From Collybiopsis luxurians FD-317 M1 (lineage: Eukaryota; Basidiomycota; Agaricomycetes; Agaricales; Omphalotaceae): a stretch of DNA of 64,000 nucleotides. The stretch is from the NCBI GenBank assembly GCA_000827265.1, contig KN834751.1:1164690-1228689 (forward strand), in the 5' to 3' direction. Made by a program: the position numbers and the translations under genes. The notes beneath the pieces were generated by a model. It was given only the letters and a program-made list of their open reading frames with translations, was not told where the DNA came from and searched no databases. Shown piece after piece: positions 22,111-34,479 of the stretch (within the stretch, counting starts at the first letter, position 1; every line of letters starts with the position of its first letter).

Positions 22111-25100
22111 AAAGGTATGTTAAATCAAGTAATACAATAGAGGTGAAAACGAAGAAATTCAAATTGTCCATCAGCGCTTTTGAAGGGGCTCGTGACTTTA
22201 CAATTGAGCATGCAGAGTTTAATCACAACACTTACCAAGGATGGAGTAGGTTGTCTGAAATATGAAACTCTTATCTGATTGCTTAACTTGAGTACTAGAT
22301 ACAAGTGATCTGGATGCCATTCGAAAGTGGCTTAATGCTGCAGATCCTTCCAACAATTTCAATAGTGCTATTGAAAAAAAAACCCCAGGAACAGGGGAAT
22401 GGATCCTGGAGGATGAAACATACTTGGAATGGAAAGACAATGGTGGAAGACTTTGGATTCAAGGGAAAGGTATGCTCATAGAAAGTATAGCTTATTTACC
22501 ATTCTTATGTATGAGATTGCAGTTGGCACTGGCAAAACTGTTCTCTCGTAAGTGAAATGAATTACGGCTGATGATCTTGAACAAAACATGCAAAACTTCT
22601 CTAGGGCTGCCATTGTTAAAGCTCTAAAGCCTAATGTCAACTACTTCTATTTTGACAGGCGAGACAATACCAAAGTGAAATCTACTTACCGTGGCTTTCT
22701 AGTATCTTTGCTGGTGCAAGTGGCATCAAATCATGAGGGTGTTCATCCTCGACTACAAGAGCTATACAGCAAGTACAAAAGGGGTCTTCATCAGCCTGAA
22801 ACAGAGGATTTGAAAACTACTCTCATAGCTATCACACAAAAACTTGTGATCTTCATTGTTATGGATGCCATGGATGAGTGTGATGAGCCAGATCTGGTTA
22901 TTAATTTGCTTCTGGATCTGCCAAGTTCTTGTCACATTTTAGTAACAAGCCGCTTTGATCCTCCAACTTCTTCTGCATGGCTCATTATAGAGCTCGAAAC
23001 TTTTGCAGTTAGGTCGGATATTGAGCAGTATATCAATAATAAATTAGCCAATTGGAAATTGAGCTCAAGCCTCCACAATGAAGTTCGCAGCAGTTTGCTT
23101 AGTGGAGCTCAAGGACAGTAAGTGATGAACACAGAAGTTCAGCCAAAAGTCTTCTAACTTACTTAATATTGAATAGATTCCGCTGGGTTGATTGCCAAGT
23201 TCGATCCCTTCAGGCTTTGAGAACTCCACGATTAATCAAAGATGCACTGACCAGATTGCCCAAAGATTTAGATGAAACTTACCAGGAAGTGTTGCAGAAG
23301 ATTGATAATGCTCATTACAACAATGCATACAGCATCTTTATGTGGCTTCTTTATGCCTATGAACCGCTGAAGCTAGATCAAATAGCAGATATCCTTGCAA
23401 TTGATCTGAAAACAGGGGAATTTGATCCAGATAATAGACCACTGGACTTGCAAGATGGACTACATAGTATTATTGATTCTACCTTTATAGTCATTAACTG
23501 GTCATGGAGAGGGAGTGTGGTTCAATTTTCTCACATTTCTGTAAAAGAGTTTTTAGTTTCTACACATGACAAGGCTGTAGGAATAAACCTATTCAGAATC
23601 AACAAAGAACTGGGGCATGAATTGATTGCTCGAACATGTGTTATTTATTTGCTGCAGTTTGATAGCTGGGAGAGCTACAACTTTGAAAAGTATCCGTTGG
23701 CTGTCTATGCTGCAGTGAGTTGGATGAAACATTGTGATGAGCTACACTGTGTAGGCAATAAGATTTCTCAACTACGTAAAAGACTTTTTGAGGAACAGAA
23801 CCCTCAGTATCTGAATTGGTTGAGGTTGTACCAAGTAGATGTGCCAACTTGGAGGCAAAGAATACAGCCACATTTGACATTAAATGAGATTCAGAAACCA
23901 TTATACTATGCAGCATATTTAGGCTGGCTTGAGGTGGTGCATGAGATTACTGGAGAACTAGTTGAAAAGGAAGCAACAAATTGGATACCAGCATCTATTG
24001 AGCCACATTCCGGAGTTGCTCTTAAAAAAAGGAGGACCCAAAAAGAAATAGATGAACCCACTGGGTTACAGGATGGGGTGCTGGTTCATATGAAGCAAAC
24101 AAGAGTTAATATAAATGCCCAAGGAAGGGAATATGGAACAGCTCTTCAGGCTGCAGCATTTAGGGGGCATCTGGCAGTTGTAGAAACTTTGCTGCAGATG
24201 GGGGCTGATGTCAATGTTCAGTCAGGAAAATATGGAACAGCTCTTCAGGCTGCAGCATTTAGGGGGCATCTGGCAGTTGTAGAAACTTTGCTGCAGATGG
24301 GGGCTGATGTCAATGTTCAGTCAGGAAAATATGGAACTGCTCTGCAAGCTGCAGTTGCAAACAATATGAAGAACATAGTGGAATGCTTGCTGGAGGCAGG
24401 AGCTAATGTGAATGCACCAGGAGGAGAATATGGAAATGCCCTCCAGGCTGCAGCTTGTAAAGGTCACAAGGAAATAGTGGAATGCTTGCTGCAGGCAGGA
24501 GCTAATGTGAATGCACCAGGAGGAAGAAATAATGAAAATGCTCTTCATATTGCAGCTTATTGGGGCCACAACAAAACAGTGGAATGTTTGCTGCAGGCAG
24601 GAGCTGATGTGAATGCACAAAAAGGAGGAGAGTATGTAAATGCTCTTCAGATTGCAACTTGTAGGGGTCACAAGACCATAGTGGAATGCTTGCTGGAGGC
24701 AGGAGCTAATGTGAATGCACCAGGAGGAGCTCAATATGGAAATGCCCTCCAGGCTGCAGCTTATTGGGGTCGCAAGACCATAGTGGAATGCTTGCTGGAG
24801 GCAGGAGCTAATGTGAATGCACCAGGAGGAGCTCAATATGGAAATGCCCTCCAGGCTGCAGCTTATCGGGGTCACAAGGAAACAGTGGAATGCTTGCTGC
24901 AGGCAGGAGCTGAAGTGAATACACAAGGAGGAGGTAAATATGGAAATGCTCTCCAGGCTGCAGCTTATTGTGGCAACAAGGAAATAGTGGAATGCCTGCT
25001 GCAGGCAGGAGCTGATGTGAATACACAAGGAGGTCAATATGGAAATGCCCTCCAGGCTGCAGCTTATTGGGGTGACAAAGAAATAGGAAAGTGCTTGCTG

Positions 25101-27080
25101 CAGGCAGGAGCCCATGTCAATGCACAAGGAGGAAGAGCATATGGGAATGCCCTCCAGACTGCAGCTTATCGTGGCAATAAGGAAATTGTAGAGTGCTTTC
25201 TGCAGGTAGGAGCTGATGTGAATGCACAAAGTGGAGGAAAATATGGAAATGCACTGCAGACTGCAGCTTTTTGGGATCACAAGGAATTAGTGGAATACTT
25301 GCTCCAAAATGGAGCTGACATTAATGCAGAAGGAGGAAAGAAATATGGAAATGCCCTCCAGGCTGCAGCGTATCAGGGTCATGAGAAAATAATAAAAAGC
25401 TTACTGGAGGCTGGAGCTGATATGAATGCACAAGGAGGAGGCAAATATGGAACTGCCCTCCAGGCTGCAGCCTATCGGGGTCACATGAAAATAGTGGAAT
25501 GCTTGATGCATGCTGGAGCAGATGTGAATGCACAAGGCAGAGGTCACTTTGGAAATGCTCTCCAGGCTGCAGCCTTTTCAGGTTGTAGGGAAATAGTGGA
25601 AAATTTGCTGCTGGCAGGAGTGGATGCCAATGCACAACTAGGTGGACACTTTGGAAATGCCCTCCAGGCTGCAGCTTATTCAGGCCACAAGGAGACAGTA
25701 GAGTGCTTACTGTTAGCAGGAGCTAAAGTGGATGCACCGGGAGGAAAATATGGAAATCCCCTTCAGGCTGCAGCTTATCTGGGTCACAAGACCACTGTGG
25801 AATGTTTGCTGCAGGCAGGAGCTAATGTGAATGCACCAGGAGGAAAATATGGAAATCCTCTCCAGGCTGCAGCTTATAAGGGTCACAAGAACATAGTGGA
25901 ATGCTTGCTGCAGGCAGGAGCTGATGTGAATGCATTGGGAGGAGGAGAGTATGGAAATCCCCTCCAGGCTGCAGCTTATCAAGGTCACAAGAACATAGTG
26001 GAATGCTTGCTGCAGGCAGGAGCTAATGTGGATGCATCAGGAGGAGGAGAATATGGAAATCCCCTCCAGGCTGCAGCTTATCAGGGTCACAAGAACATAG
26101 TTGAATGCTTGCTGCAAGGAGGAGCTGATGTGAATGCATCAGGAGCAGGAGAGTATGGAAATCCCCTCCAGGCTGCAGCTTATCAGGGTCACAAGAATGT
26201 AGTGGAATGCTTGCTGCAGGCAGGAGCTAATCTCTATGCACAAGGAGGAAAATATGGAAATGCCCTCCAGGCTGCCACTTATCAGGGCCACAAGGAAATA
26301 GTGGAATGCTTGCTGCATGCAGGAGCTGATGTCCATGCACTAATGCAACAATATGGCAATGCTCTCCAAGTTGCAGCTTATTGGGGTCACAAAGAGATAG
26401 TAGAATACTTGCTCCAGGCTGGAGCCAAAGTTAATGCACAAGGAGGCAGACTCTATGGAACTGCTCTTCAGGCTGCAGCCTGTTCAGGTTGGGAGGAAAT
26501 AGTGGGCTGCTTGTTGGATGCAGGAGCTGATGTAAATTCACAAGGAGGAGGCCAATATGGAAATGCCCTCCAGGCTGCAGCTTATTGGGATCACAAGGAA
26601 ACAGTGAAATGCTTGCTCCAGGCTGGTGCTGATACCAATGTACAGGGAGGAAAAGATGGAAGTGCTCTTTTGAGTGCAATTTGTATGGGTGACAAGGAAA
26701 TAGTACAATGTTTGCTGAATGCAGGAGCAGATGTGAATGCACAACTTGTCACAGGGAGATATGGAACTGCCCTCCAGGCTGCAGCTTATTCAGGTTGGAA
26801 GGAAATAGTAGAATGCTTACTGAATGCAGGAGCTGATGTGAATGCAGAAGGACAAGGAGTATATAAAACTGCTCTCGAGGCTGCAGCTTATGCAGGTCAC
26901 ATGGACATAGTGGAATGCTTGATACAGGCAGGAGCTGATGTGAATGCTCAGGGGAATGGACAACATGGGACTGCTCTCCAGGCTGCAGTTTCTTCAGGTT
27001 GGAAGCAAATTGTAGAATGCTTGGTGCATGCAGGAGCCAGGGACAAGGATATTATGATTACTAACTCAGGTTTGCTATAG
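22095..27080 (+). CDS. NLR-like receptor: NACHT NTPase with 29 ankyrin repeats
   Basis: Five exons, 22095-22245, 22299-22469, 22523-22547, 22605-23117 and 23177-27080, join without a break to 1587 residues. An extra first exon 21977-22011 joined at 22088 is also in frame and would add 14 residues starting MTDQF. Domains: an N-terminal segment with FEGARDFTIEHAEFNH (about 33-48), a NACHT domain with Walker A GKVGTGKT (106-113), Walker B VIFIVMDAMDEC (about 197-208) and HILVTSR (about 226-232), then a helical winged region, then ankyrin repeats from about 604 to the end. Such STAND NTPases act as fungal innate-immunity-like receptors: ligand binding to the repeats triggers oligomerisation. No classical effector domain is visible at the N-terminus. 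The gene is very CpG-poor yet intact, so it appears selected. The ligand is unknown. Confidence 0.85.
24115..27040 (+). repeat. Coding array of 29 ankyrin repeats, unit 99-105 bp
   Basis: Each unit encodes about 33-34 residues on the pattern YGNALQAAAY-x-GHK-x-x-VECLLQAGA-x-VNA. The framework is nearly invariant at DNA level. Changes concentrate at the residues after AAAY, at H/K of GHK, at the two positions before VEC, and at D/N before VNA. Units 1 and 2 (24131-24229 and 24230-24328) are identical over 99 bp. The long minus-strand frames across this array are shadows of the repeat. Confidence 0.9.
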
Positions 27081-27909
27081 CAATTCATAAATTATAAATC
27101 TTACTTTGCTATTAACAAGTCAACAGTTATTATTCTGACTTAATGCAATCAATTGCTTCTAATTACATAATATGCAATGAACTGAATTAAATGCCACCCT
27201 GCAGTTCAGACTGCAAATACTTGGGAACAGGAGAAATTTGCCCATTTAATTTACCCTAACTACTACTCCAAGAAGACAACAGTGGAATAGCAGCAAAAAA
27301 AAGGGGGGGGGGGGCAGAATTTTTTTGCAGACCCTTAGAGGGACCAGCTAACAAATCTGCTTATGTAATTTCCATATGAGGAAGGAGGTTCCCATCTATG
27401 TGAGAAAATCTGACATTGTGTTCCACCTTCATACCCACTTGTTCTTTATTAAAACCCATTTTTCTGCAATGAACATTATAACTTTTTCTCTAGTAATACA
27501 TGTGTAACAGATATTTGAGAGTCACAAAAGGCAGTCAAAACTATTATTCAAGCCTTAGTCTATTGCTCATTGAGTTGCAAAGCTGGTCTGTTTGCTATGC
27601 AAAGTTGTTGCAGTTTGCAGATTTGATTTGCCATTCAGCTGGGGTATTTCCAAATATCAGGGATGATTTGTAGAGCTAGAGTATTCTATTGGTAATAGCC
27701 TTACAGTTGTTGCAGTGCACATTCCCCTATACTGGTCACAATAATGCTCACAATATTGCAGGAATTTTCCTAGTGACTGTCCAATTTAAGGGAACATTGG
27801 GTAATTACTGTTACACTGCTGCAGTATCTTAATTTGCATATTGTAATGGAAAGCCAGCTGGAGGAATCAGGATGCCCAAGAAAGCCCTGCAAAAGACTCT
27901 CTAGGACTC
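27081..27909. other. Gene-free region downstream of the NLR
   Basis: Should include the NLR terminator. A poly-A run followed by a run of about 13 G lies at about 27292-27314. No gene recognised. Confidence 0.4.
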
Positions 27910-28110
27910 CATCTGGAAAAGTACCTATATCCCAGGCAGACTCTGTATATCTGAGGGAGCCTAGAAATATGACCAAATCCTGATTTGCCTCAAATGGCCT
28001 GAAATCCCCCTGGTAGCTTAGGTATCCAGGTGAGCCCAGGATTTAGGCTATACCCTAGGTGCCCTGAGGCATCCTCAGTTATCCCTGGTGTAACCCCCAG
28101 AGCACTTTAC
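27910..28110. mobile_element. Possible degenerate member of the CATCAGGAAAA inverted-repeat element family
   Basis: CATCTGGAAAAGTACCTATA at 27910 resembles the left end of the 31990 element (CATCAGGAAAAGTACC), and the following sequence has the same CCTGAGG/CCCAGG-rich texture. No right terminal repeat was found, so the right boundary is arbitrary. Confidence 0.35.
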
Positions 28111-28451
28111 ATCAGCCAAGGACTTTTATATACATTTCAGAGTCCAAATCCTGAAAATAAAGTAGCCTTAAATACATTCAAACACACCCAGAGTGGGATC
28201 CATTAATTTAAAAGAATATAATGCATGTGTAAGCATTTATGACATACAGTATGAACAGCTACAAGTAGAGTATCCTGCCTGCACAAACTTTACATAAGCT
28301 TCTCAATCTTATCTCAACCACATCAGGCTTATCTACTATAGCATGTGTTACAAGCAATCTTATGTACCAATATTAAACCATTACACTAATGTATCTGTAA
28401 CTGTAGACAACATACTATTTGACAGCACATCTGACAGCACATCTGACAATA

Positions 28452-29126
28452 TGTTATGCCCCCAATTCATTTTCTTCACTCTTTATAACCCATCTGCTTA
28501 CCATACCTCTTGATAACTGATGTATCATTCAGTCCCATATGGTTGAGTCTCATTATGTGTACTGCAAGGCAAACCAATTAATTACTTCTACTGTCTCATA
28601 CCCACAAGGCCTCATGTCTTCCTGCAGGAGTATAAAAGCCTCATACCTACATCTCTCATGATAATGCTGTTATTACCTGAACTATCTTGATCTGTGTTGT
28701 TTCTGTCTTCTTGTTCACTAGATTCTAATACTATTCTGCTTAACACTGAGTCAAGCAAACCCCATTGACACTGAGTCACTGGCCCATCTCCCTCTCACTT
28801 GTTGAACCAATCAACAAGACTATTTGTCTGCTGTAGTCTTCTGAATACTCTGTCTCATAAGGTAAATGGACACCGAGTCATGAATCTTTCAAGTCAACCC
28901 TCATTAATACTGTCTTAATGAGTTCTTCTGACTCTCAATCTCTAGTCACACTGAGCTACTAGGCTTGACAGCCAACACCTGAGGAACACTCCTCTCAAAT
29001 TAATATACAAACTGTACAGGACTTGTTCACCTGTCATACGTAGCGACTCCCCATTGCATATTCTGTCTTGGCTGTGGCATAATAAAATACTTTCCTATTC
29101 ACTGAACCTACTATAAGCTTCTAACA
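28452..29126 (+). mobile_element. Candidate LTR of a decayed (possibly Ty3/gypsy) retrotransposon
   Basis: The segment starts TGTTATGCCCCC and ends TTCTAACA, giving a TGTTA...TAACA terminal pair as in LTRs, and holds a TATAAAAG box at about 28631. It is followed by ACAAAAGGTAGCAAAGG, a possible primer-binding site remnant, and then by a degenerate gag-like frame. No partner LTR was found, so it may be a 5' LTR of a truncated element. Classification is tentative. Confidence 0.4.
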
Positions 29127-29179
29127 ACAAAAGGTAGCAAAGGTCCTAACAAAATAACAGCATTCTCTCCATCACTGAG

Positions 29180-29905
29180 ATGTCTGGGGAATCTGTGAAA
29201 CATTTTGTAAGTGAACAAGAAAGATGGTGCCAGGAACAAGAATGCCAAAGAGCAGCTAGAGCTACAAGGTTCCAGAGATGAGAGGAGAAATGTGGAGCTC
29301 CTACACTGGATAACCATTCAGTTTCATCAGCACCAGTGAGAGGTGCCATCCCCTCAAGAACGGGGGAAATTTTGGAACATAACAAGAGAGACCCATTTGA
29401 CCTGGAAAATCCTGTCAAATCCAGGTCTCCTCATGTTCTGGGACACCTGGTCTTGATGCCATATGTTTTGAGTTGTTCCCAGTGAGGTCAGCCATATCAT
29501 ATGGCAGCTAGAGCTGACTCAAGGCTAGCCATGAGGCCAACTCAAAGTGCCCCAATAACACCTGAAAAGGGAAGGGAACAAGAAATAATTCATTTATTGG
29601 AATTAACTTGTTCCCCAGAAGATCCTTGAGGCTTTAGTGTGGGTGTGAGTTTGACATGCCCCTTCGACATGCCAATGCGTCCTGAGAATGAGGATTATTA
29701 TGAAGACTTTGGTACATCTCTGACAACACAATATACATCTATAGGAGTGAGACATGAGGTCATCTCCCCATTAGAACATATCAGTTGTCCACTTCCTCTT
29801 CCACCAAGAGAAGAAGAATCTAAATTTGCATTGCAACAAGCAGAATGGGAGACAAGTTGGGGGTTATACCCATCAGGTCCACTCTCATCAAGGGGACCAC
29901 AGTGA
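29180..29905 (+). pseudogene. Degenerate gag-like coding remnant
   Basis: The frame starts MSGESVKHFVSEQERWCQEQ and is broken by stops and shifts; a later piece (29639-29905) is still open for 88 codons. Charged, glutamine-rich composition and the position behind an LTR candidate suggest a retrotransposon gag. No protease or polymerase motif was recognised. Confidence 0.3.
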
Positions 29906-31435
29906 TAAGCTGATTTTCTGGCTACAGTTCAAATCTAAACAAAACACTTGATCCTGTGTCTCATATGTTCAATTATGTGGTATATTGAGGACTGTAGTGA
30001 GCCTGAAGCTGTCAGTCAAATCTGGAGAGACCTATTGTATCAATACAGGTCACTGAATGACAGTACATGTTTAGGGTACCTTGTGATGCACCTATACTAT
30101 AAGTCCTGAGTGGCTTGTGAAGAAGTGTCGGCAACTGATGGATCACAGTTGACAAAGCTTATTAAAATCTCTCAAACACAATATGGCCTAGGTCATCAAA
30201 GGACTTCTATTCATAGGGGATAAACAAAAAGCTCATGCTACATTGACAACTGAGTAACAAAGTATGTCAACAAAGGGAATGTGTTCAATGAAGTCTTGAT
30301 TAACAAGGCCTTGTCAACTTGGTCTGCTTCTATGGTGTTGATAGGATAAGGACAAACAATCATGTGGAAGTCATAGGTGGCTTTGCTGACTTCATTCTGT
30401 GACACAACACATGGGTGATATCATTGAGGCAAAACTCAATGACCAAAAGTCTGGACTGTCTTGGCAGTACTAATAATAGTCATCAAAGCATGGTACAGGT
30501 GTAAAGAGATCTACCAGCCAGGAAACACAAATATTGTTATTGGCTGAAGGGCTAGAGACAATTACTTGGCTCACTGGGCTTCTGATAAAAATCAGACATG
30601 ACTTGAGTCAATGAGAAATTGCAGAAGCCTGATAGGCCAACAGAGGACTGCAGAACAGGCAGAAGCAGAATGAACCTTTAGCCTCTGGCTTAATGATACT
30701 TCAGTGAACCAAAAATAGTACCTTGCCAAAACCAAAAGAAGGTTCTATGAGGTTTATTCAAACAAATTCATAGAAATAGAAATACTACAGGATGCATAAT
30801 ATTTAGGAATACTAGGGTACTGTACAGTATAAAAGGTGTAATAGTAGATAGCATGAATCTCAGTTTTGGATATGAGCCTATCTCAATTTGCTAGAGTGAC
30901 AATATTATCAATGGGGTTAAAGTGTCTTAGCCATTAATAGCTATAATTGCTCACATTGACCACTGGACTCAGTTGAATAGGAATTTCTATTTGAAACTCC
31001 TGGAAACTAGGCTGCAAAGTTGTTGACATATCTTGAGAAGAGGGACTGGATATAGGGTGAACCTCATACGGACCTCACCTCCCCAGCATATACTGCCCAG
31101 GCTCTAGTCTACAAAGGCATAGGTTGAACAGTTGGTGACTTGTTTGAGCTTCAGCAAAGACAGTCTGAATATGCTAAGCCCACTTGAAACAAAGTAGAGT
31201 GTGTAAAAAGCCTGCAAGGTGACCTGTGGATTGCACTGTATAAGCATTGTTGGTGGTTCTTGCTCAATGAAGAGACCAAAGTGACCTGCAGATTGCACTG
31301 TATAAGCTTCCTTATTCCAAGTGACCTTAGGAATGTGCCTAATAAGCTTGAAGACAAGTGAACCCTGGTATAGCTGGCTAAGCTTGTGGTGTTCAGTTGC
31401 TTCAACAACACTGACTGAGCCTTCTGTACTGTCAG
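29906..31435. other. Decayed sequence with no recognisable gene
   Basis: Many stops in all frames and very few CpG. Short peptide stretches suggest a dead element, but no diagnostic motif survives. Confidence 0.4.
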
Positions 31436-31989
31436 TTGAAGCACAATCTCTCACTCATATCTGAGGCCGCTCCCCCAACCACTCTAATAGCTTTGCTTGG
31501 TCCAAGACCCCACTGCCAACTAGTCTTCCCACCACCTTCAACACTGGTAGTCCTTATGATTGGGCTACTATGGTGTCTCCAAGTGGTGACTTGCAAAGTC
31601 TGGGGGTTGGGGAACCTGGGTATGACAAAGACATCATTAAACATGGCTTGTACAGTCAGATGCAGGAAATGAGGACCAAGGCCTGGTCTTGTCACCCTTG
31701 AATGACAAATGCTCTTACGACACATTTCAATGACCAGTACTGGCTTCTGCCTGTGCAGGCTGACAGTACTGGAAAAGATTTCCATAAGAGGGAGGACTTC
31801 TGGGTGTTCATTATAGACAATTTGTACAGCAAGTATGTCAACATTTGGGAAGGTAATCCACTGTGTGGAACACCCCCCTACATGAAGAAACTCACCAACA
31901 GACATATGTCTCCATCTCAAACTCCCATTGTTCCTGCTGTTGATGAACCTGACCTCAATGATAAGCAGGAGGACCACAACTCCTCACCT

Positions 31990-32204
31990 CATCAGGAAAA
32001 GTACCTTTTTCCCAGAGAGCCAGGGCCAGCCTAGGGACACCCCCCCAATCCTAAGTAACCTCAGGTATCCTGAGAATCCCTGGGGCCACTGAGGTCAGTT
32101 CAGGCTGCACTCAGGCTTCACAGGATCCCTGAGATTTCCTAGGATTGGGGGGGTGTCCCTAGGCTGGCCCTGGCTCTCTGGGCAATAGGGCATTTTTCCT
32201 GATG
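31990..32204. mobile_element. Short inverted-repeat element, 215 bp
   Basis: Starts CATCAGGAAAA and ends TTTTTCCTGATG, flanked by a CT duplication (31988-31989 and 32205-32206). Inside, GGGACACCCCCCCAATCCTA and its complement TAGGATTGGGGGGGTGTCCC extend the symmetry. No coding capacity; a MITE-like non-autonomous DNA element. Confidence 0.85.
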
Positions 32205-32860
32205 CTCCTTCAATGAAGATGTCACAGTTTGGCTTTGGTTCATTGCAGTCAAGCTCTGCCCCACCCAGTAGCCCTAGTCCAGTCAATAACAATGAGTATA
32301 TGTGGCTTCATAAGTGTAGAAAGCATGGTATACCCAATCAGCAAGCATAATGAAGGAGCAGAAGAATACAAGAGCAGTTCTGAGCCCAAGCATGACAAGC
32401 TGGCCACCACTCAAAAGCTATTCAACAACAATGTAGATGTTCAGGGGGGTGAAGCAGACAATGAAGAGGAGGAGGAGCTTGAAGAAACTGACAATGACAT
32501 TGATGTTGAGCAAGGTAGTGAACTGGAGGCAGAGTGGGGAGGAATTGAGTTGGAGGTCAACAAAGGGGCAATAGCACAGTCCAAGTGGTGAGAAATTGAG
32601 CCAGAAGTTGAGGTGGGGGTGACAGCACAGTTGGGTAGTCACAGTGACACCACAACAGAGAACAATGCACCAAAAGCCATCACTGACATAGAGGAGGAGG
32701 AAGAAGATAGTGACAACAATAATGAGGACCTCGAGAATGTGCTGGGACCCCTCAAGAGGGAGTGGGTAGAGGAAGCACTCCAATTGCAGAAGGACTATTG
32801 TGACTGCATCAACAACTTGGCAAAATGGATTAAAAAAAGGACCTACAGCTGTGTATAATG

Positions 32861-33675
32861 CATCAGGAAAAATGGTCTGAGCCTCAGGTTATCTAGGAGG
32901 CAACCTGGAGCAACCTGAGAGACCTGGGTGACCTAAGTGACCTGTGCAACCTGGGTGAACCTCAGGTAACCTAGGAAATGCCAATATCCTGGGCAAACCT
33001 CAGGTATCCCAAGGATACCTGAGGAGTGATGCTGTAAATACTACCAAATAAGGCAAAATTATATTGGATATATATACCTATGCTTTAATCTATCCTAAAT
33101 GCATGACAAGGACACCTTCTTAGTTGTAGATAACTCATAGAAACTGAAATTTGACATAAGTCACATGATGCAACTCCATGAGCTGTCTACAATCAAAATA
33201 ATTTTCATATGGTCAAAACAAGTATCACAATTATACCATACTATATACACACTATATGTACATGTATAAGCTCTTTACTGTACTGAAATACTGTACTTGA
33301 GTATATTAGGTTAATACTAGTATACTGTAATACATTATAAAGTATAATACCTGACAAAAATGTACACCATATATACTATACATAAAATATGTACAAGTTC
33401 AATACTACTACTACTACTATACAAGTACAATAGTTCACTATATACAGTAGAATAGAGTACAAACAGTAATATATAAAGATATATTATTTTTACTTATTAA
33501 CCCTTTATGCAACCTGGGGCAACCTGAGACAACCTAGGAGAACCTAGGGCACCCTAGGATATAGGGGTTGGACTGTGGAAACCTAGGTAACTTAAGTACT
33601 TGAAGTGTCCTATGCTTCTTAGGTTTCTTGAGGTTGTTATAATTTAACCCCAAGCTCAAGCTATTTTTCCTGATG
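32861..33675. mobile_element. Inverted-repeat element of the same family, 815 bp
   Basis: Starts CATCAGGAAAA and ends ATTTTTCCTGATG, flanked by TG (32859-32860 and 33676-33677). The subterminal parts are rich in near-repeats of ACCTGGGTG/ACCTAAGTG type. The AT-rich centre has no coding frame. Confidence 0.85.
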
Positions 33676-34245
33676 TGTGGTTGGGGAGGCTGTGAAAGAC
33701 TCTTGCAAACTCAACCTGTGGAATATCTTTGAGCACTATATGGTTTTGGAAGATGGTATGCAGTAGAAGCAAAAACCAGGCAAATCATATAAGAAATTTC
33801 AGGCAGCTATTCGAACAGAGTATAAGAAGCTACTTCAATTGCCAGACAATGAAAGGGACAAATGTACACAAGATCTACAGGAGTGGTACATGAAGTGGAT
33901 GCATGACCACACTGCTGAAGAACATCTCAAAGGGTTTTCAGACTCATTGCGCCTTATCAAACTGAGCACCAAATTTTCCAAATGCCTAAGTGATTTCTCT
34001 TCATTGATTATATCTACAATAACTGAACTCATCTCTCAAAGGCTCATCTGATATACAAGACCCACCAACTTTCAATTTTTGGATGGACAGTTGATCCCCT
34101 AACTGGTAAAGCAATTCAATGGGGTGGTGATGAGTTATTTGAAGGCATGCGCAATGCTAATGCCTCTAGTCTGAAAGCCCAAGCCATCAATTATGGCACT
34201 ATGATACACATGCAATACATGTGCTTGCACCAAGACAATCTACTT

Positions 34246-34479
34246 CATCAGGAAAAGCCCTAAAGCCCAGGCTGCCCAGGCCAGCCAAGGGACACCCCCC
34301 AAATTCTAGGCAACCTTAGGTGCTCTGAGCATTCTGAGGCCATCTCAAAGCCATTTTCAACTGGCCTCAGAGGTCCCAGGGAGCCCAGGTCACCCCAGGG
34401 ATTCTCAGGGATCCTGAGGCTCCCTAGGATTTGGGGAGTGTCCCTGGGCAGCCTGGGCTTCAGGTCATTTTTCCTGATG
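34246..34479. mobile_element. Inverted-repeat element of the same family, 234 bp
   Basis: Starts CATCAGGAAAAGCCC and ends ATTTTTCCTGATG, flanked by TT (34244-34245 and 34480-34481). The inner arms contain GCCCAGGCTGCCCAGG and GGGACACCCCCCAAAT, with their complements on the right. Non-coding. Confidence 0.85.

Noticed and set aside
24321..27000. Long minus-strand frames (up to 319 codons) across the ankyrin array
   Set aside because: They mirror the plus-strand repeat codon by codon and have no domain of their own; the plus strand carries the spliced NLR.
24115..27040. CRISPR-like regular spacing
   Set aside because: The period is a multiple of three, repeats are contiguous without unique spacers, and they encode ankyrin units in a eukaryotic gene.
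28452..29126. Complete Ty3/gypsy element
   Set aside because: Only one LTR-like segment and a weak gag remnant were found; no protease, polymerase or second LTR could be supported.
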